DNA of 64,000 nucleotides from Deltaproteobacteria bacterium HGW-Deltaproteobacteria-12. Its GTDB lineage: Bacteria > Desulfobacterota > Syntrophia > Syntrophales > Smithellaceae. Made by a program: the position numbers and the translations under genes. Shown piece by piece: positions 45,689 to 56,033 of this stretch; position 1 is the stretch's first letter; each line of letters opens with the position of its first letter. The notes beneath the pieces are model-generated. The model was not told where the DNA came from. It worked only from the letters and a program-made list of their open reading frames with translations, and searched no databases. The stretch covers positions 77,298-141,297 of the forward strand of contig PHBK01000013.1 in NCBI GenBank assembly GCA_002840565.1, in the 5' to 3' direction.

Positions 45689-46018
45689 TCCTCATTATAA
45701 GTAAAAAATTCATGTTGGTACTGCCGTATTCAGGCTCCCGGCATTTATTTTAAATGTGTATGTCTTCAAACGGTCTTAAAAAATTGGAGCAATAAATAAG
45801 AGATGGTTTCAGAACTCATATAAACCTTTCCTGCCTTTTCGGCAAGCATAATACTCCCCAAGAACCGGACAGGGCAATAAGGGGGATGATCAAGAGGGAG
45901 TATTGTAGTCATTGGTGGTACCGATGTTTGTCGTCGGAGGTGAATTGTATTTATTACTGTACCCAAATGTATATAGAGAAACCTTTCCTTGATTATTGTT
46001 GAAACTTTAATGAGTTTA
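45689..46018. other. Intergenic region, nothing recognised
   Basis: This 330-bp stretch separates the carboxyltransferase gene from the end of the glucan synthase gene. It should hold the carboxyltransferase promoter, but no clear hexamer pair was found. An open frame on the minus strand (45766-46050) has no family features. Confidence 0.4.
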
Positions 46019-49000
46019 TCATTCTGATCTCGACATGCTTCGCTCCGCATTCGCAGCCGGTATTCTCACTTCCACTAAATGTTCCTGATGATCATTAATC
46101 AGATGAATCACGCTGCCTGGTCTTGCGAATCCATCTATTGTAACACTAGCATCTTCAACTTTTTTACTTGTTTGTCGCACAGTGATTCGGTAGACGGTCT
46201 CTTGAAACAAATAACGAATTTTGAACTCCTCCCATCCCACGGGAACGCAGGGCTCAAAAGTAATGATGTCCATATTAATTGACATTCCCAGAAGCGATTC
46301 TAATATCAGGCGGTACATCCAGGCCGCAGAACCGGTAAGCCATGTCCAGCCGCCGCGGCCAACATGCGGAAAGAGGGCATAAACGTCGGAAGTGGCAACA
46401 TAAGGCTCAACTTTATAAACATTTGCCTCTTCGCGAGATGTCGAATGATTTATCGGATTTATCATAGACAACAGATCCCATAGGCGCTGATTGTCGCGTA
46501 AAGCCGCAAAAGCCATAGCCGCCCAGATCGCTGCATGAGTGTACTGGCCGCCATTTTCTCTCACACCGGGCACATAACCTTTAATATAGCCTGGTTCCAT
46601 TTCAGACTTGTCAAAGGGCGGGTCAAGCAATTGAATCAGTTTTTGCTCCCGATGAACAAGGAGCCGGTCTACTGCTTCCATGGCGCTCTTCATCCTGTCA
46701 GGAGCTGCTGCGCCTGAGAGAACAGACCAGCTTTGCGCAATCGAATCAATTCGGCATTCCGCGCTGGTTGCTGATCCTAATAAAGAACCGTCATCAAAAT
46801 ATGCACGGCGGTACCACTGGCCATCCCAGCCGTCGCGCTCGATGTTTATCCGTAATTGAACAGCTTCTTTCTTGCATAATTCGGCAAAAGATATGTCGCT
46901 TTTCATCCTGGCCACTTCAGAAAACTTGATCAGCACTTCATACAGGAAAAATCCCATCCAAACGCTTTCGCCTTTACCTCCCTCTCCCACTTTATTCATA
47001 CCATCATTCCAGTCGCCTGAGCCGATGAGCGGCAAACCATGACTTCCGAATATTAATCCCTTTTTAATGGCTCGCGTACAGTGCTCATATAAACTGGTTG
47101 CTTCATCGGTTACCCCGGGTACGTCGTAATAGGAATCCTCATCTTCTCTCAGGCGGCGGCCCTCAATAAATCTGACGTTCTCACTCAAAATGCTCAAATC
47201 ACCTGTAGTGGTGACATAGCGACTCACGGATAAAGGCAGCCATAGATAATCATCAGAACATAGTGTGCGCACACCTCTTCCTGAAGGAGGATGCCACCAA
47301 TGTTGGGCATCTCCATCCTGAAATTGGCGGCTGGAACATAAGAGCAAGTGCTGCCGGACAAGACCCGGTTGGGCATAGACAAGCGCCATGGTGTCCTGTA
47401 ACTGGTCTCGGAAACCGAAAGCGCCACCTGACTGGTAATAACCGTTACGAGCCCAGAGACGGCATGATAACGTTTGATATAATAGCCAGCCATTCGTTAA
47501 CACATTAAGTGATTTGTCGGGAGTTTCTATTTGTATCGCACCCAGTGCCTTGTCCCAGTATTTACGCACTTCATCAAGTACGCCTTGAGCTATTGTTGAT
47601 CCTCTAAATCTTTTGACCGTATTACTGGCGTCATCGGCGCCTCTCCTTCCCGTAACACCGAGTCTGAAGATTGTTTCATGTTCCTGTCCGTCATCCAATT
47701 CAAAGTTCACCTGAATGGCGGCGCAGGGATCCAGGGCTGCACCAACTTTGCCGGAGAGCATTGTCCGAGTCATTGCCGCCGGGTTGGAGAGATCACCATT
47801 GCGCCCGATAAACTCAGTTCTGTCTCCGGTGATGCTTCGATTTTTGTCGTCTACATCGAAAAAAGCTATCCGGTCGACAAATTCCGTGGTGTATTGATTA
47901 CGTACAAAAAGTGCCCCGGTTCCTGTATCGACTTCGGTTGTAATATGCATTATCGTTTTTGAACGCAAATCCCCCAAAACCAACTCTGCGTAGCCTGTTA
48001 CAGACAGACTGCGGGAACGACCCGATTCATTGTGCAATTTTAACACTGAAAACCTAAGCGGCGAGTCTATTGCCACATAAGTCCACATCTCTGACCTGAT
48101 TCCTTCTTCTGTATGTTCAAAAACACTATAACCAAATCCATGCCGGCTGATATATGGTGTAGCTCCCCGGCACGGCAATGGCGTTGGAGACCAGAAATAT
48201 CCGGTTTCTTCATCGCGGATGTAAAAGGCTTCTCCGCTCACATCACTTACAGGATCGTTGTACCATGGTGTAAGGCGGAATTCATGGGCATTCTCACTCC
48301 AGGTTGAAGCAGATCCGCTTTCTGAAATTAACGATCCGAAGTGAGGGTTGGCCAATACATTGACCCAGGGAGCCGGCGTAACATTTCCCGGTTTTGTCGT
48401 GATGACATATTCGCGCCCGTTCGGTATAAATCCGCCCAGTCCATTGAAAAAGAGCAGATTGGGTATGGTGCTTTCCTTTGTCTTCTGAGTTTCGGCATGT
48501 TGAGATTGTGTCGGCTTAAAACGTGGGACAACTGCTTCCAGAAGAGAACGGCGGCTGACTTGTTGCGCCAGAGTTCCCCAGCTGTCCTTAATTACTATAC
48601 GGGCAACAGTTTGCAGAAGAATCCTGTCTTCATTTGATATCTGATCACCTGACCTCACAAAGATGCCGCCGGGTTTGTCAATAACATTTGTTTCCGTTCC
48701 CGCTGTAATCATACCTTTTATTTCGTCATGGAGGAATTGTCTGTAGATTGAATTATCTTCATTCCAGATCACCAGATCAACAGCCAGACCTTTTAAACGC
48801 CAATATGCATGGGCCTGTTCGAGTTGTCGCACCAGTTCGATATTTGCCTGATCGCCGATCTGAAGAAGTGCAATGGGTAAATCTCCGGAAATGGAGTAAC
48901 CCCATAAACCGGCCTGCCCGCGGCGGTTTTTCATAATGATCTTCGGATCGGCGCGCAGCGATGAGTTGCAGTAAATTACGGAACCTGCCAGGCGCCCGTA

Positions 49001-52000
49001 AAGTTGTGCGTCGTCTTCTGTAGCATTGATTTGCCGCAAGACTACCTGGCTATGAGTCCAGGCCAGATTAAAAACACGGTCGGCAAGACGATGGTCGGAA
49101 TATTTTTCGGCGAGTCCCAGCGCTTGAACCCGGGTTTCACTGATGCCGGAAACAATATCAATTATTGCCGATTCTCCTGCATCCAGCGTAACGCTGCAAC
49201 GTATAGATACAATGGGATCCAGAACGGACCCATCTGTATTTGAAAGTTTTTGTGAAATATCTGCAGTCCAGTTCATCGCCTGCGGATTAGCCAAAGTATT
49301 TCCGCGACCGATAAACTTTAAACGATCAGTCTCATAGGATACTTCCTTACTCTCCTTCTTGCGCAGCGCCATCAGGTGAAACATCCAGTGCGAAGGTTCA
49401 CCTTTTGAACGGGGCCTTCTTGTGCAGAGAATCGTCTGACGCTCACGGATGATTTCCGTCTGCACAAAAAGATTGGAAAACGCGGGATGCAGCGCATCGG
49501 CTGCAGGTAACGCCATGACAATTTCCGCGTAACTGGTTACTTCTATCTCTCTTCGCCTTCGTGAACGGTTTGTAATACGTATGCGCCGCAGCTCGATATC
49601 GTCTTCCGGTGATACGGCTATTTCCGTGTGTGTGTTGATTTCATTATCCCGCCGCCTGAAGTCTACCTTTGCCTCAGAGAAAATAGCTTCATATCTTTCC
49701 GACCGTTTTAGCGTTGGTTGATAGGCCGTTGACCAAAACTCTCCGCTTGCGATGTCGCGAATGTAACAGAATGTCCCCCAATTGTCGCGGGTCAAGTCTT
49801 CACGCCAGCGCGTAATGGCCATATCCTCAAAGCGGCTATAACCACCTCCGGCATTGGTGAGCATCACATGGTATCTTCCATTGGACAATAACTGAACCGC
49901 CGGTATGGGTGTATGCGGAGTTTTGTATATACGCGCCGGAACCTTCGGACCGATGGATGTTTTGCGAATGGTCATATCCTCGGTGATTTGCTTATAGAAC
50001 GCTACAGCCTTGGGAATGCGTTCCTGCAGCAGGAGCAACGTCGATTGAAAAATCGGATCAGACTCGAAACGTTTTTGCATCGGACAATCAAGCAGCAGAT
50101 AAGCCAGTGCCAGTAAACTCATGCCTTCGTGATGAGCCATGAATGATCTGACCACAACACTCGATTGACCAGGAGGCACACGAGAAGATGTATAATCTAT
50201 CGCCTCATAGAAACCATACGGCCCTTCCATGCCGTCCCGGGCCAGTTTTTGCAGATTCAGGCAGGCCTCTTCAGGTGCGACCATTAGCGCCAATGCTGAA
50301 GCATATGGCGCCACAACCAGATCATCGGCCAGCCCCCGTTTGAGACCGAGCCCCGGTACGCCAAAGGCACGATACTGGTAGTTAAGATGGACATCGATTG
50401 TGCTGTAACCAGATTCGGAAACGCCCCAGGGTACTCCCTTGTGTTTTCCATAATCAATCTGCCTTTGTACGGCTGCTTTATAAGTCTGATCCAACAGCGT
50501 GTTTTCATAATTGGGCATCACCAGCAGCGGCATCAGATATTCAAACATTGAACCATCCCAGGAAAGCAGCACTGGGTATCCACCTGGATTCGTCAGCAGG
50601 CGTCCAAGGGCAAACCAGTTTTCCTGCGGAAGATGCCCCTGAGCAATGCCTATGAAACTGCAAAATCTTGCCTCTGAAGCCAGCAGGTCATAGTAACTCG
50701 CGTCCCGCCGGCGCTCACCGGTGCTATAGCCAATAGTCAGCAATTGACGTTTTTTATCGAAAAGGAAGCTGTAATCCATATCGGCAAAGTCATTTGCCTG
50801 CGCTATCAGGTGGTTGATCGTCGCTATTCTTTCACCTGCGCGCTGAGAACCTTCCTTGACCATCCTGATAAAATCAGCATACCAGGCTGCTTCTTCGCTA
50901 GTTTTATTTACGGCGATTATATTTTTAATTGCCTGGAGAAATTCCGTTTCTGCTATTGCTAATTCCCGTAATGTGGGAATCTCTAAAGTCTCAAAAGATT
51001 CGCCGATTCTGGCCGAAGGGTATTTAAGTGTTATCCAGGGGCATAAAAAGGCCACTTCCTCTAAGGTATCGGCACATTGATGCACCAGAGCTTTCACCAA
51101 TCTCGTGATATGACTTTCGGTGTTTTCTTTAAAGGCATTGGCAAGATCAATGGAGGCTTTGGCGAGATGATCAAGGCAATACTGCACCGGCTTCAGCATC
51201 ATTTTGCCGGGATCAGCTAATGAGGCTAAATATTTTTCAAAATCAGCAAGTTGTTTTGGAGCTGCGGCTCCCGCAGCGTCTCTGAGGACAGCAATAGTGT
51301 CGCCGATGCCTTGAAATAATTGAGATCCCCAGATCTTCTGATCGGGAAGATCAATCAATCCCTGTCTCAATGTTAGCAAGTGACCACTTAGATTACCGCT
51401 GTCTACGGTGGATATGTAATGAGGCCGCAGTCTTTCCAGGCTTTGAGTGTCATACCAATTATAGAAGTGACCATGATAGCGTTCCATTTTCCCCATAGTA
51501 TGGAAGGCATCGGCTGTGCGTCCTATTAATTCTCCCGCTGAAATGTAACCAAAATCGTAGGCAGATAAATTTGCCAGCAATGCCAGTCCCATGTTTGTCG
51601 GTGATGTGCGATGCGCAATTACGGCAACCGGATGCTCCTGATAGTTATCAGGCGGCAGCCAATTATCATCCGGTCCGATGAATGTCTCGAAGAATGCCCA
51701 GGTTTTGCGGGCCATTTTTCGAAGAAAAATGATTTGCTCATCTTTGAGTTTTATGCGTCCGCCGACAATTGGCCGGCTTACCCACCATGCTATTGCGGGA
51801 GATAAAAACCAAAGCACCAGGACGGACATGGCTGCGCTGAGAGCCCCGGGTCTCGACATTATGAGATAAATGAACAGAGCAGCAGAAAGTAAAGGTGCTA
51901 TCCACATTGATCGGCAAGAGGCGGCAAAACTACTGCTGCTAAGGCTGGTCTGAGTGGAGGAAGGATTCCACTCCAGTAATCGCTTGTGTGTAACAAGCAT

Positions 52001-54781
52001 TCGCCAGAGAGTGCGGATAATCGCATCCAGGCTGAAAAATGCTTCATAAGGAAGACAAACAATCGTGTACAAAGCCTGAAAAAGATGCCTTCTGGCCTGA
52101 CGCAGGGCAGTGACAAAATGTTGGCTCCATAGCACATCTCCCGGCTTGCGCAAGAGATCGATAATTATTTCGCAGACGGAAGGAAGGAGAAGAATTCCGA
52201 TCACCATGATGGTACACAACCAAACTGAAGACATAATGGTCCATCCGATGATTAGCATCATGGTCAGAGCGGCAGAAACAAGACTGCGGCGGAGGTTATC
52301 GAAAATCTTCCACTGGGAAAGCCAGGATATTTTATTTTTCTGAGATCCCCCACCCGCCGCGGGAACGACCGAACGGAGCCAACTGGCAATTTGCCAATCT
52401 CCGCGAATCCAGCGATGCCGTCGGTTCACGTCCATGCTGTACTGAGACGGATATTCTTCGTATAATTGGACATCGGAGAGTAAACCGGAACGCGCATAGC
52501 AACCTTCAATGAGGTCGTGACTCAGTATCCTGTTTTCGGGAAGGCGACCACCAAGGGCCTTCTCAAACGCATCGACATCATAAATACCTTTGCCGATATA
52601 GGAACCTTCCCCAAATGCATCCTGGTAGATATTAGAAACAGCGCGCGTATAAGGATCAATACCGGTTTCACCTCCCCATAGTCGCACGTACCATGACTTG
52701 CTCTCGCCCGACAAGCTTTCAACAATGCGCGGCTGAAGGATGCCATAACCGTCACAAATACGTTGTCGTGTTTCATCATAACGTGGACGATTCAGCGGAT
52801 GAGCCATGGCTCCCACTAATTGCTGTGCGGAATTGCGAGGAAGTTGAGTATCTGTATCCAGTGTAATTACGTACCTCACAGTAGATAATATTTCAGTGAT
52901 GCCGACGACAAGCGAGAAGCAATCTTTGGCACCACCGCGCAGAAAGGCATTTAGCTCGGTTATCTTTCCGCGCTTACGCTCATAACCCATCCAAATTTGT
53001 TCCCCGGGATTGAAGCGGCGGGGACGATGGAAGAGAAAAAAAGTGCCCCCTTTTCCCCCTCGATACTTCTCAGTGAGTTCTTCAATCCGCATCCCCGCCA
53101 ATCGCAGGAGCGCATCGTCCGTGGGAGTCCTTTCTTCCCGGGCATCGCTAAAATCGGTAAGTAATCCGAAGTGCAGGTTATTATCCCGATTTGCTAAATA
53201 TCGAATCTCCAGTGCTTCCACCAGGTCTTCCACGTTTTGAGCACTCGTTAGCATAGTCGGGATTACCACCAGAGAGCTTGATTCCGATGGAATTTCCAGG
53301 GAAAAGTCCATGCGCGGCAGTGGATGGGGATGGGCCAAAAGCGTGGCCAGCCAATTTGTCAGCGATACTCCCAGACTGCTTGCGCCCAGAATAAAAATAA
53401 TAGCAATTGGCGCGAGTAGCCAACTGTTAAAACTATCCGTTTGAACTTTTAGCAGTAAGCCGCCAGCTGTCATTAACGTGATGACCATTATTGTTCCAAG
53501 ATAGATGAACAGCGGATACTTGCTGATGATTCGACCAATGAATTCAGAAACGGGCGGGTGCATCTGAATCCTCTTTTCAAGGTCCTGCATGCCTTTATCG
53601 ATCAGATAAAAACCAACATGTGTCTCCCGATCACCGCTGCTAAACTTTAATGAGGCTTCCCGGGATAAATCGATTGCTTTACGTGCTACCTCACTTTCGG
53701 ATATGGGGCTGTATTTTGCTATCTTTTCCACGGCGTGACGATAACGGTCTCTGGTAGTAAAATCCATTTTGATATAGATAGCACTGGGATCCTCGCGGAG
53801 TATCTGTTCGACATCACTCATTGTCTCAACAAATTCACGCCAGTTCATGGCTGTCAGAAACCGGAGACTGCCAATGCTGTTACTTACAGATACCTGATCG
53901 GCCGCCTGTTGCTGATTCTCGGATCGTACCACCTGTTCAATCGTCAAATGAGACTCGGAAAGCCGCTGTTCAATCCAGGTCAGAGGCAACGCCAAGGCCG
54001 GACTCTGTCCCTGCAAACGACGAGCAAATTCCGCGACAAATGAACTTGCCATTGGTTGCTCGGACCGTGACATATCGGCGATGACCAAAACGAGGCTTTT
54101 GGGGTCTCTATGAGCAATATCCGCCATCTGATCAGCCCAATAATCAGCTTGCTCCCTGTCGGCAATACCGGCAATAATTCGCGTTCCAATGCGTCGCAGA
54201 TTTTCGATAAGCGCCAGACGCAGCATAATCGGAATTGCCCACAATTCGCCCAACTTCAGATTCGTTATCGTTTGGTAGGCTCCAACAAAACTAATGAGGC
54301 TTTCCATATCCACCCGGCCGTCACCATGAGAGATCGTCTCCAGGACAATATCATAGACCCGGGGGAGTCCGGCAGATGGCCCATTCAGCAGACGCGGCAA
54401 TTCCCGGCTGTAGCCTTTGGTCAGGTGTCTTTTCGCCATGCGAATATGTTCTTCAATTAAATAGAAGTTATCGAGAAACCATTCTTCGGCAGGTGCTATC
54501 GGGCGGTTATCTTTGACAGCGACTGTCAATTGGTTGCATGTTTCAACCAGCAAATCTTCGTTCTCATAAAGCCGTGCCAGAAGCTGTTCAGAAGCTTTTT
54601 CTCTCGTCAATATATGCTCATTGGCCAGGGATTTGCCGTGCTGTTTCATCTGGTCGGAACTCAGCAATTCCGATCGTAGAGGTAATTCATCGTAGATATA
54701 CTTTTTTCCGAAAGCGCTTTTCCGGAAGTGTTTCTTCAATCTGCGCAATGGTTCTAAAATTGCTTTGTCGATTAACTTCAC
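46019..54781 (-). CDS. ndvB: Cyclic beta-1,2-glucan synthase (NdvB/ChvB type, GT84-GH94)
   Basis: A 2920-aa inner-membrane enzyme that makes and cyclises beta-1,2-glucan from UDP-glucose. After an N-terminal cytoplasmic part come membrane helices near residues 430-480, then the glycosyltransferase with the DxD-type TLDTDTQL and the RHRWIRGDWQ motif (QxxRW-like). More membrane helices follow near 820-880 and 960-1010, then a region with glycoamylase-like DUF3131-type elements. The C-terminal third has two beta-sandwich parts and a GH94 phosphorylase domain with GSGDWNDGMN (catalytic Asp) and GVRENGGQYTHAAIW. Size matches NdvB (about 2800-2900 aa). The start is GTG 54781 with AAGGAG upstream. 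Products are osmoregulated periplasmic glucans or a secreted polymer. It stands alone; the NdvA exporter is absent. Confidence 0.95.
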   Translation of the reverse strand: MKLIDKAILEPLRRLKKHFRKSAFGKKYIYDELPLRSELLSSDQMKQHGKSLANEHILTREKASEQLLARLYENEDLLVETCNQLTVAVKDNRPIAPAEEWFLDNFYLIEEHIRMAKRHLTKGYSRELPRLLNGPSAGLPRVYDIVLETISHGDGRVDMESLISFVGAYQTITNLKLGELWAIPIMLRLALIENLRRIGTRIIAGIADREQADYWADQMADIAHRDPKSLVLVIADMSRSEQPMASSFVAEFARRLQGQSPALALPLTWIEQRLSESHLTIEQVVRSENQQQAADQVSVSNSIGSLRFLTAMNWREFVETMSDVEQILREDPSAIYIKMDFTTRDRYRHAVEKIAKYSPISESEVARKAIDLSREASLKFSSGDRETHVGFYLIDKGMQDLEKRIQMHPPVSEFIGRIISKYPLFIYLGTIMVITLMTAGGLLLKVQTDSFNSWLLAPIAIIFILGASSLGVSLTNWLATLLAHPHPLPRMDFSLEIPSESSSLVVIPTMLTSAQNVEDLVEALEIRYLANRDNNLHFGLLTDFSDAREERTPTDDALLRLAGMRIEELTEKYRGGKGGTFFLFHRPRRFNPGEQIWMGYERKRGKITELNAFLRGGAKDCFSLVVGITEILSTVRYVITLDTDTQLPRNSAQQLVGAMAHPLNRPRYDETRQRICDGYGILQPRIVESLSGESKSWYVRLWGGETGIDPYTRAVSNIYQDAFGEGSYIGKGIYDVDAFEKALGGRLPENRILSHDLIEGCYARSGLLSDVQLYEEYPSQYSMDVNRRHRWIRGDWQIASWLRSVVPAAGGGSQKNKISWLSQWKIFDNLRRSLVSAALTMMLIIGWTIMSSVWLCTIMVIGILLLPSVCEIIIDLLRKPGDVLWSQHFVTALRQARRHLFQALYTIVCLPYEAFFSLDAIIRTLWRMLVTHKRLLEWNPSSTQTSLSSSSFAASCRSMWIAPLLSAALFIYLIMSRPGALSAAMSVLVLWFLSPAIAWWVSRPIVGGRIKLKDEQIIFLRKMARKTWAFFETFIGPDDNWLPPDNYQEHPVAVIAHRTSPTNMGLALLANLSAYDFGYISAGELIGRTADAFHTMGKMERYHGHFYNWYDTQSLERLRPHYISTVDSGNLSGHLLTLRQGLIDLPDQKIWGSQLFQGIGDTIAVLRDAAGAAAPKQLADFEKYLASLADPGKMMLKPVQYCLDHLAKASIDLANAFKENTESHITRLVKALVHQCADTLEEVAFLCPWITLKYPSARIGESFETLEIPTLRELAIAETEFLQAIKNIIAVNKTSEEAAWYADFIRMVKEGSQRAGERIATINHLIAQANDFADMDYSFLFDKKRQLLTIGYSTGERRRDASYYDLLASEARFCSFIGIAQGHLPQENWFALGRLLTNPGGYPVLLSWDGSMFEYLMPLLVMPNYENTLLDQTYKAAVQRQIDYGKHKGVPWGVSESGYSTIDVHLNYQYRAFGVPGLGLKRGLADDLVVAPYASALALMVAPEEACLNLQKLARDGMEGPYGFYEAIDYTSSRVPPGQSSVVVRSFMAHHEGMSLLALAYLLLDCPMQKRFESDPIFQSTLLLLQERIPKAVAFYKQITEDMTIRKTSIGPKVPARIYKTPHTPIPAVQLLSNGRYHVMLTNAGGGYSRFEDMAITRWREDLTRDNWGTFCYIRDIASGEFWSTAYQPTLKRSERYEAIFSEAKVDFRRRDNEINTHTEIAVSPEDDIELRRIRITNRSRRRREIEVTSYAEIVMALPAADALHPAFSNLFVQTEIIRERQTILCTRRPRSKGEPSHWMFHLMALRKKESKEVSYETDRLKFIGRGNTLANPQAMNWTADISQKLSNTDGSVLDPIVSIRCSVTLDAGESAIIDIVSGISETRVQALGLAEKYSDHRLADRVFNLAWTHSQVVLRQINATEDDAQLYGRLAGSVIYCNSSLRADPKIIMKNRRGQAGLWGYSISGDLPIALLQIGDQANIELVRQLEQAHAYWRLKGLAVDLVIWNEDNSIYRQFLHDEIKGMITAGTETNVIDKPGGIFVRSGDQISNEDRILLQTVARIVIKDSWGTLAQQVSRRSLLEAVVPRFKPTQSQHAETQKTKESTIPNLLFFNGLGGFIPNGREYVITTKPGNVTPAPWVNVLANPHFGSLISESGSASTWSENAHEFRLTPWYNDPVSDVSGEAFYIRDEETGYFWSPTPLPCRGATPYISRHGFGYSVFEHTEEGIRSEMWTYVAIDSPLRFSVLKLHNESGRSRSLSVTGYAELVLGDLRSKTIMHITTEVDTGTGALFVRNQYTTEFVDRIAFFDVDDKNRSITGDRTEFIGRNGDLSNPAAMTRTMLSGKVGAALDPCAAIQVNFELDDGQEHETIFRLGVTGRRGADDASNTVKRFRGSTIAQGVLDEVRKYWDKALGAIQIETPDKSLNVLTNGWLLYQTLSCRLWARNGYYQSGGAFGFRDQLQDTMALVYAQPGLVRQHLLLCSSRQFQDGDAQHWWHPPSGRGVRTLCSDDYLWLPLSVSRYVTTTGDLSILSENVRFIEGRRLREDEDSYYDVPGVTDEATSLYEHCTRAIKKGLIFGSHGLPLIGSGDWNDGMNKVGEGGKGESVWMGFFLYEVLIKFSEVARMKSDISFAELCKKEAVQLRINIERDGWDGQWYRRAYFDDGSLLGSATSAECRIDSIAQSWSVLSGAAAPDRMKSAMEAVDRLLVHREQKLIQLLDPPFDKSEMEPGYIKGYVPGVRENGGQYTHAAIWAAMAFAALRDNQRLWDLLSMINPINHSTSREEANVYKVEPYVATSDVYALFPHVGRGGWTWLTGSAAWMYRLILESLLGMSINMDIITFEPCVPVGWEEFKIRYLFQETVYRITVRQTSKKVEDASVTIDGFARPGSVIHLINDHQEHLVEVRIPAANAERSMSRSE

Positions 54782-55283
54782 TCTTTACGTCTCCTTATGA
54801 TATGGCAAGCTGGATCTTTAGCCAGCTATTATTGGTTTGCCGGATGTGTCTTATTTGTCTGGGCTGCATGACTCAATATGTGAAAAATCAAAGCAGGATA
54901 AAATTGATCAGTAACTGTTTACATTCTGAAAACGGAACCTTAAGAGCCGAGGCACATTGAGAAATGAAATACGTGCTGGAAACAGAAATGTTATATTAAT
55001 ATTTATTATATCAAATAATTACAAAATTCAATGTTAATGTTCCGGGATATGGAATGCACCCCTGCGGGTAGACAGATTGGTTTAGAGCAGGAGGCCATGA
55101 TTTGAATGATCTTTTTGATCTTCAACATGAGTGCAAATGCACTGGATTGAATGGCCGCAATTATTCAAATAAAACATCCCCATCTTTTTATTTTTGTAAG
55201 GGGACTTAAGTCATGATATGAAAACTCGAAAAGCATTTGGCCTTACGCAAAAAATAATAGTCATGGAGTAAACAGGAAATAAT
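54782..55283. other. Long intergenic region, nothing certain
   Basis: About 500 bp between the divergent glucan synthase and HAD genes. It should contain the ndvB promoter. A hairpin AGCTGG/CCAGCT near 54809-54828 is close to the gene start. I see no ORF with homology, no tRNA and no clear promoter. Confidence 0.4.
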
Positions 55284-55979
55284 TTGTTTAATAATTATAA
55301 TGCAAGAAACAATCCGAAGCGAGTGAAGACCGTGTACGTGGCATTTTTTGATCTTGATCACACCATCCTGAATATATCGAGCGGAAAGATAATGTTTAAG
55401 GGTTCCCTTGAGCACAAGCTTATAGGCAGGAAGGAAATTTTCAAGGGAATAATATTAAATATACTTTATCGCCTGGGAATTCTGAGTGCCGAAGCAGCCA
55501 TTGCCCGCTGGCTTCAATGGTATCGGGGTGTTACTGCTGAAATGATGGAGCCAACAGCCCTGTATTGTGCCCGTGAAGTCAAAAAAGTTATCCGCAATGA
55601 CGCCCGTCGGGAGATAAAATTTCATCAGGACAATGGAGCGCGCACGGTGATACTTTCCGCCTCAACGGCTTTTTTCTGCGATCAGATCAAGACTGAACTG
55701 CAGATGGATGACGTTATCTGCACGGAACTGGAAATTTTTAACGATCGTTTCAGTGGAAAAATAAAGGGTAAATATTGCTATGGATCAGAAAAACTGATTA
55801 GGGCGCGTCAATACTGCCAAGATAAAGGATTGAAAATGGAAGATGCTTATTACTATGGGGATTCAATGGCTGATCTTCCGGTATTGGAATCGGTTGGCGT
55901 ACCTGTCTGTGTTACTCCTGATAAAAAGCTTAAGAAAATTGCCTTGCAACGGGAATGGAATATCAAAACTTGGGAATGA
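55284..55979 (+). CDS. HAD-IB family phosphatase (phosphoserine phosphatase-like)
   Basis: A 231-aa haloacid-dehalogenase-type phosphatase. Motif I is FFDLDHTIL (residues about 22-30, nucleophile Asp), motif II is ILSAS, motif IV is YYYGDSMADLPVL. The cap and length match HAD-IB/SerB-like and CicA-like enzymes. The start given is TTG 55284 with AGGAAA 5 bases upstream; GTG 55323 is an alternative that gives a tidier N-terminus. The substrate is unknown. It may have an unlinked role, since neighbours are unrelated. Confidence 0.85.
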   Translation: MFNNYNARNNPKRVKTVYVAFFDLDHTILNISSGKIMFKGSLEHKLIGRKEIFKGIILNILYRLGILSAEAAIARWLQWYRGVTAEMMEPTALYCAREVKKVIRNDARREIKFHQDNGARTVILSASTAFFCDQIKTELQMDDVICTELEIFNDRFSGKIKGKYCYGSEKLIRARQYCQDKGLKMEDAYYYGDSMADLPVLESVGVPVCVTPDKKLKKIALQREWNIKTWE

Positions 55980-56033
55980 GAAAGGCGCGTAAAAAGCCCA
56001 TTCTTCAAACATCAGCTCTTTTCCCACAACTTT

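Noticed and set aside
55986..56033. GTAAAAAG/CTTTTTAC inverted pair as another MITE copy
   Set aside because: Only 8-9 bases match the element's end, the loop is unrelated, and it is too short; more likely a chance or convergent-gene hairpin.
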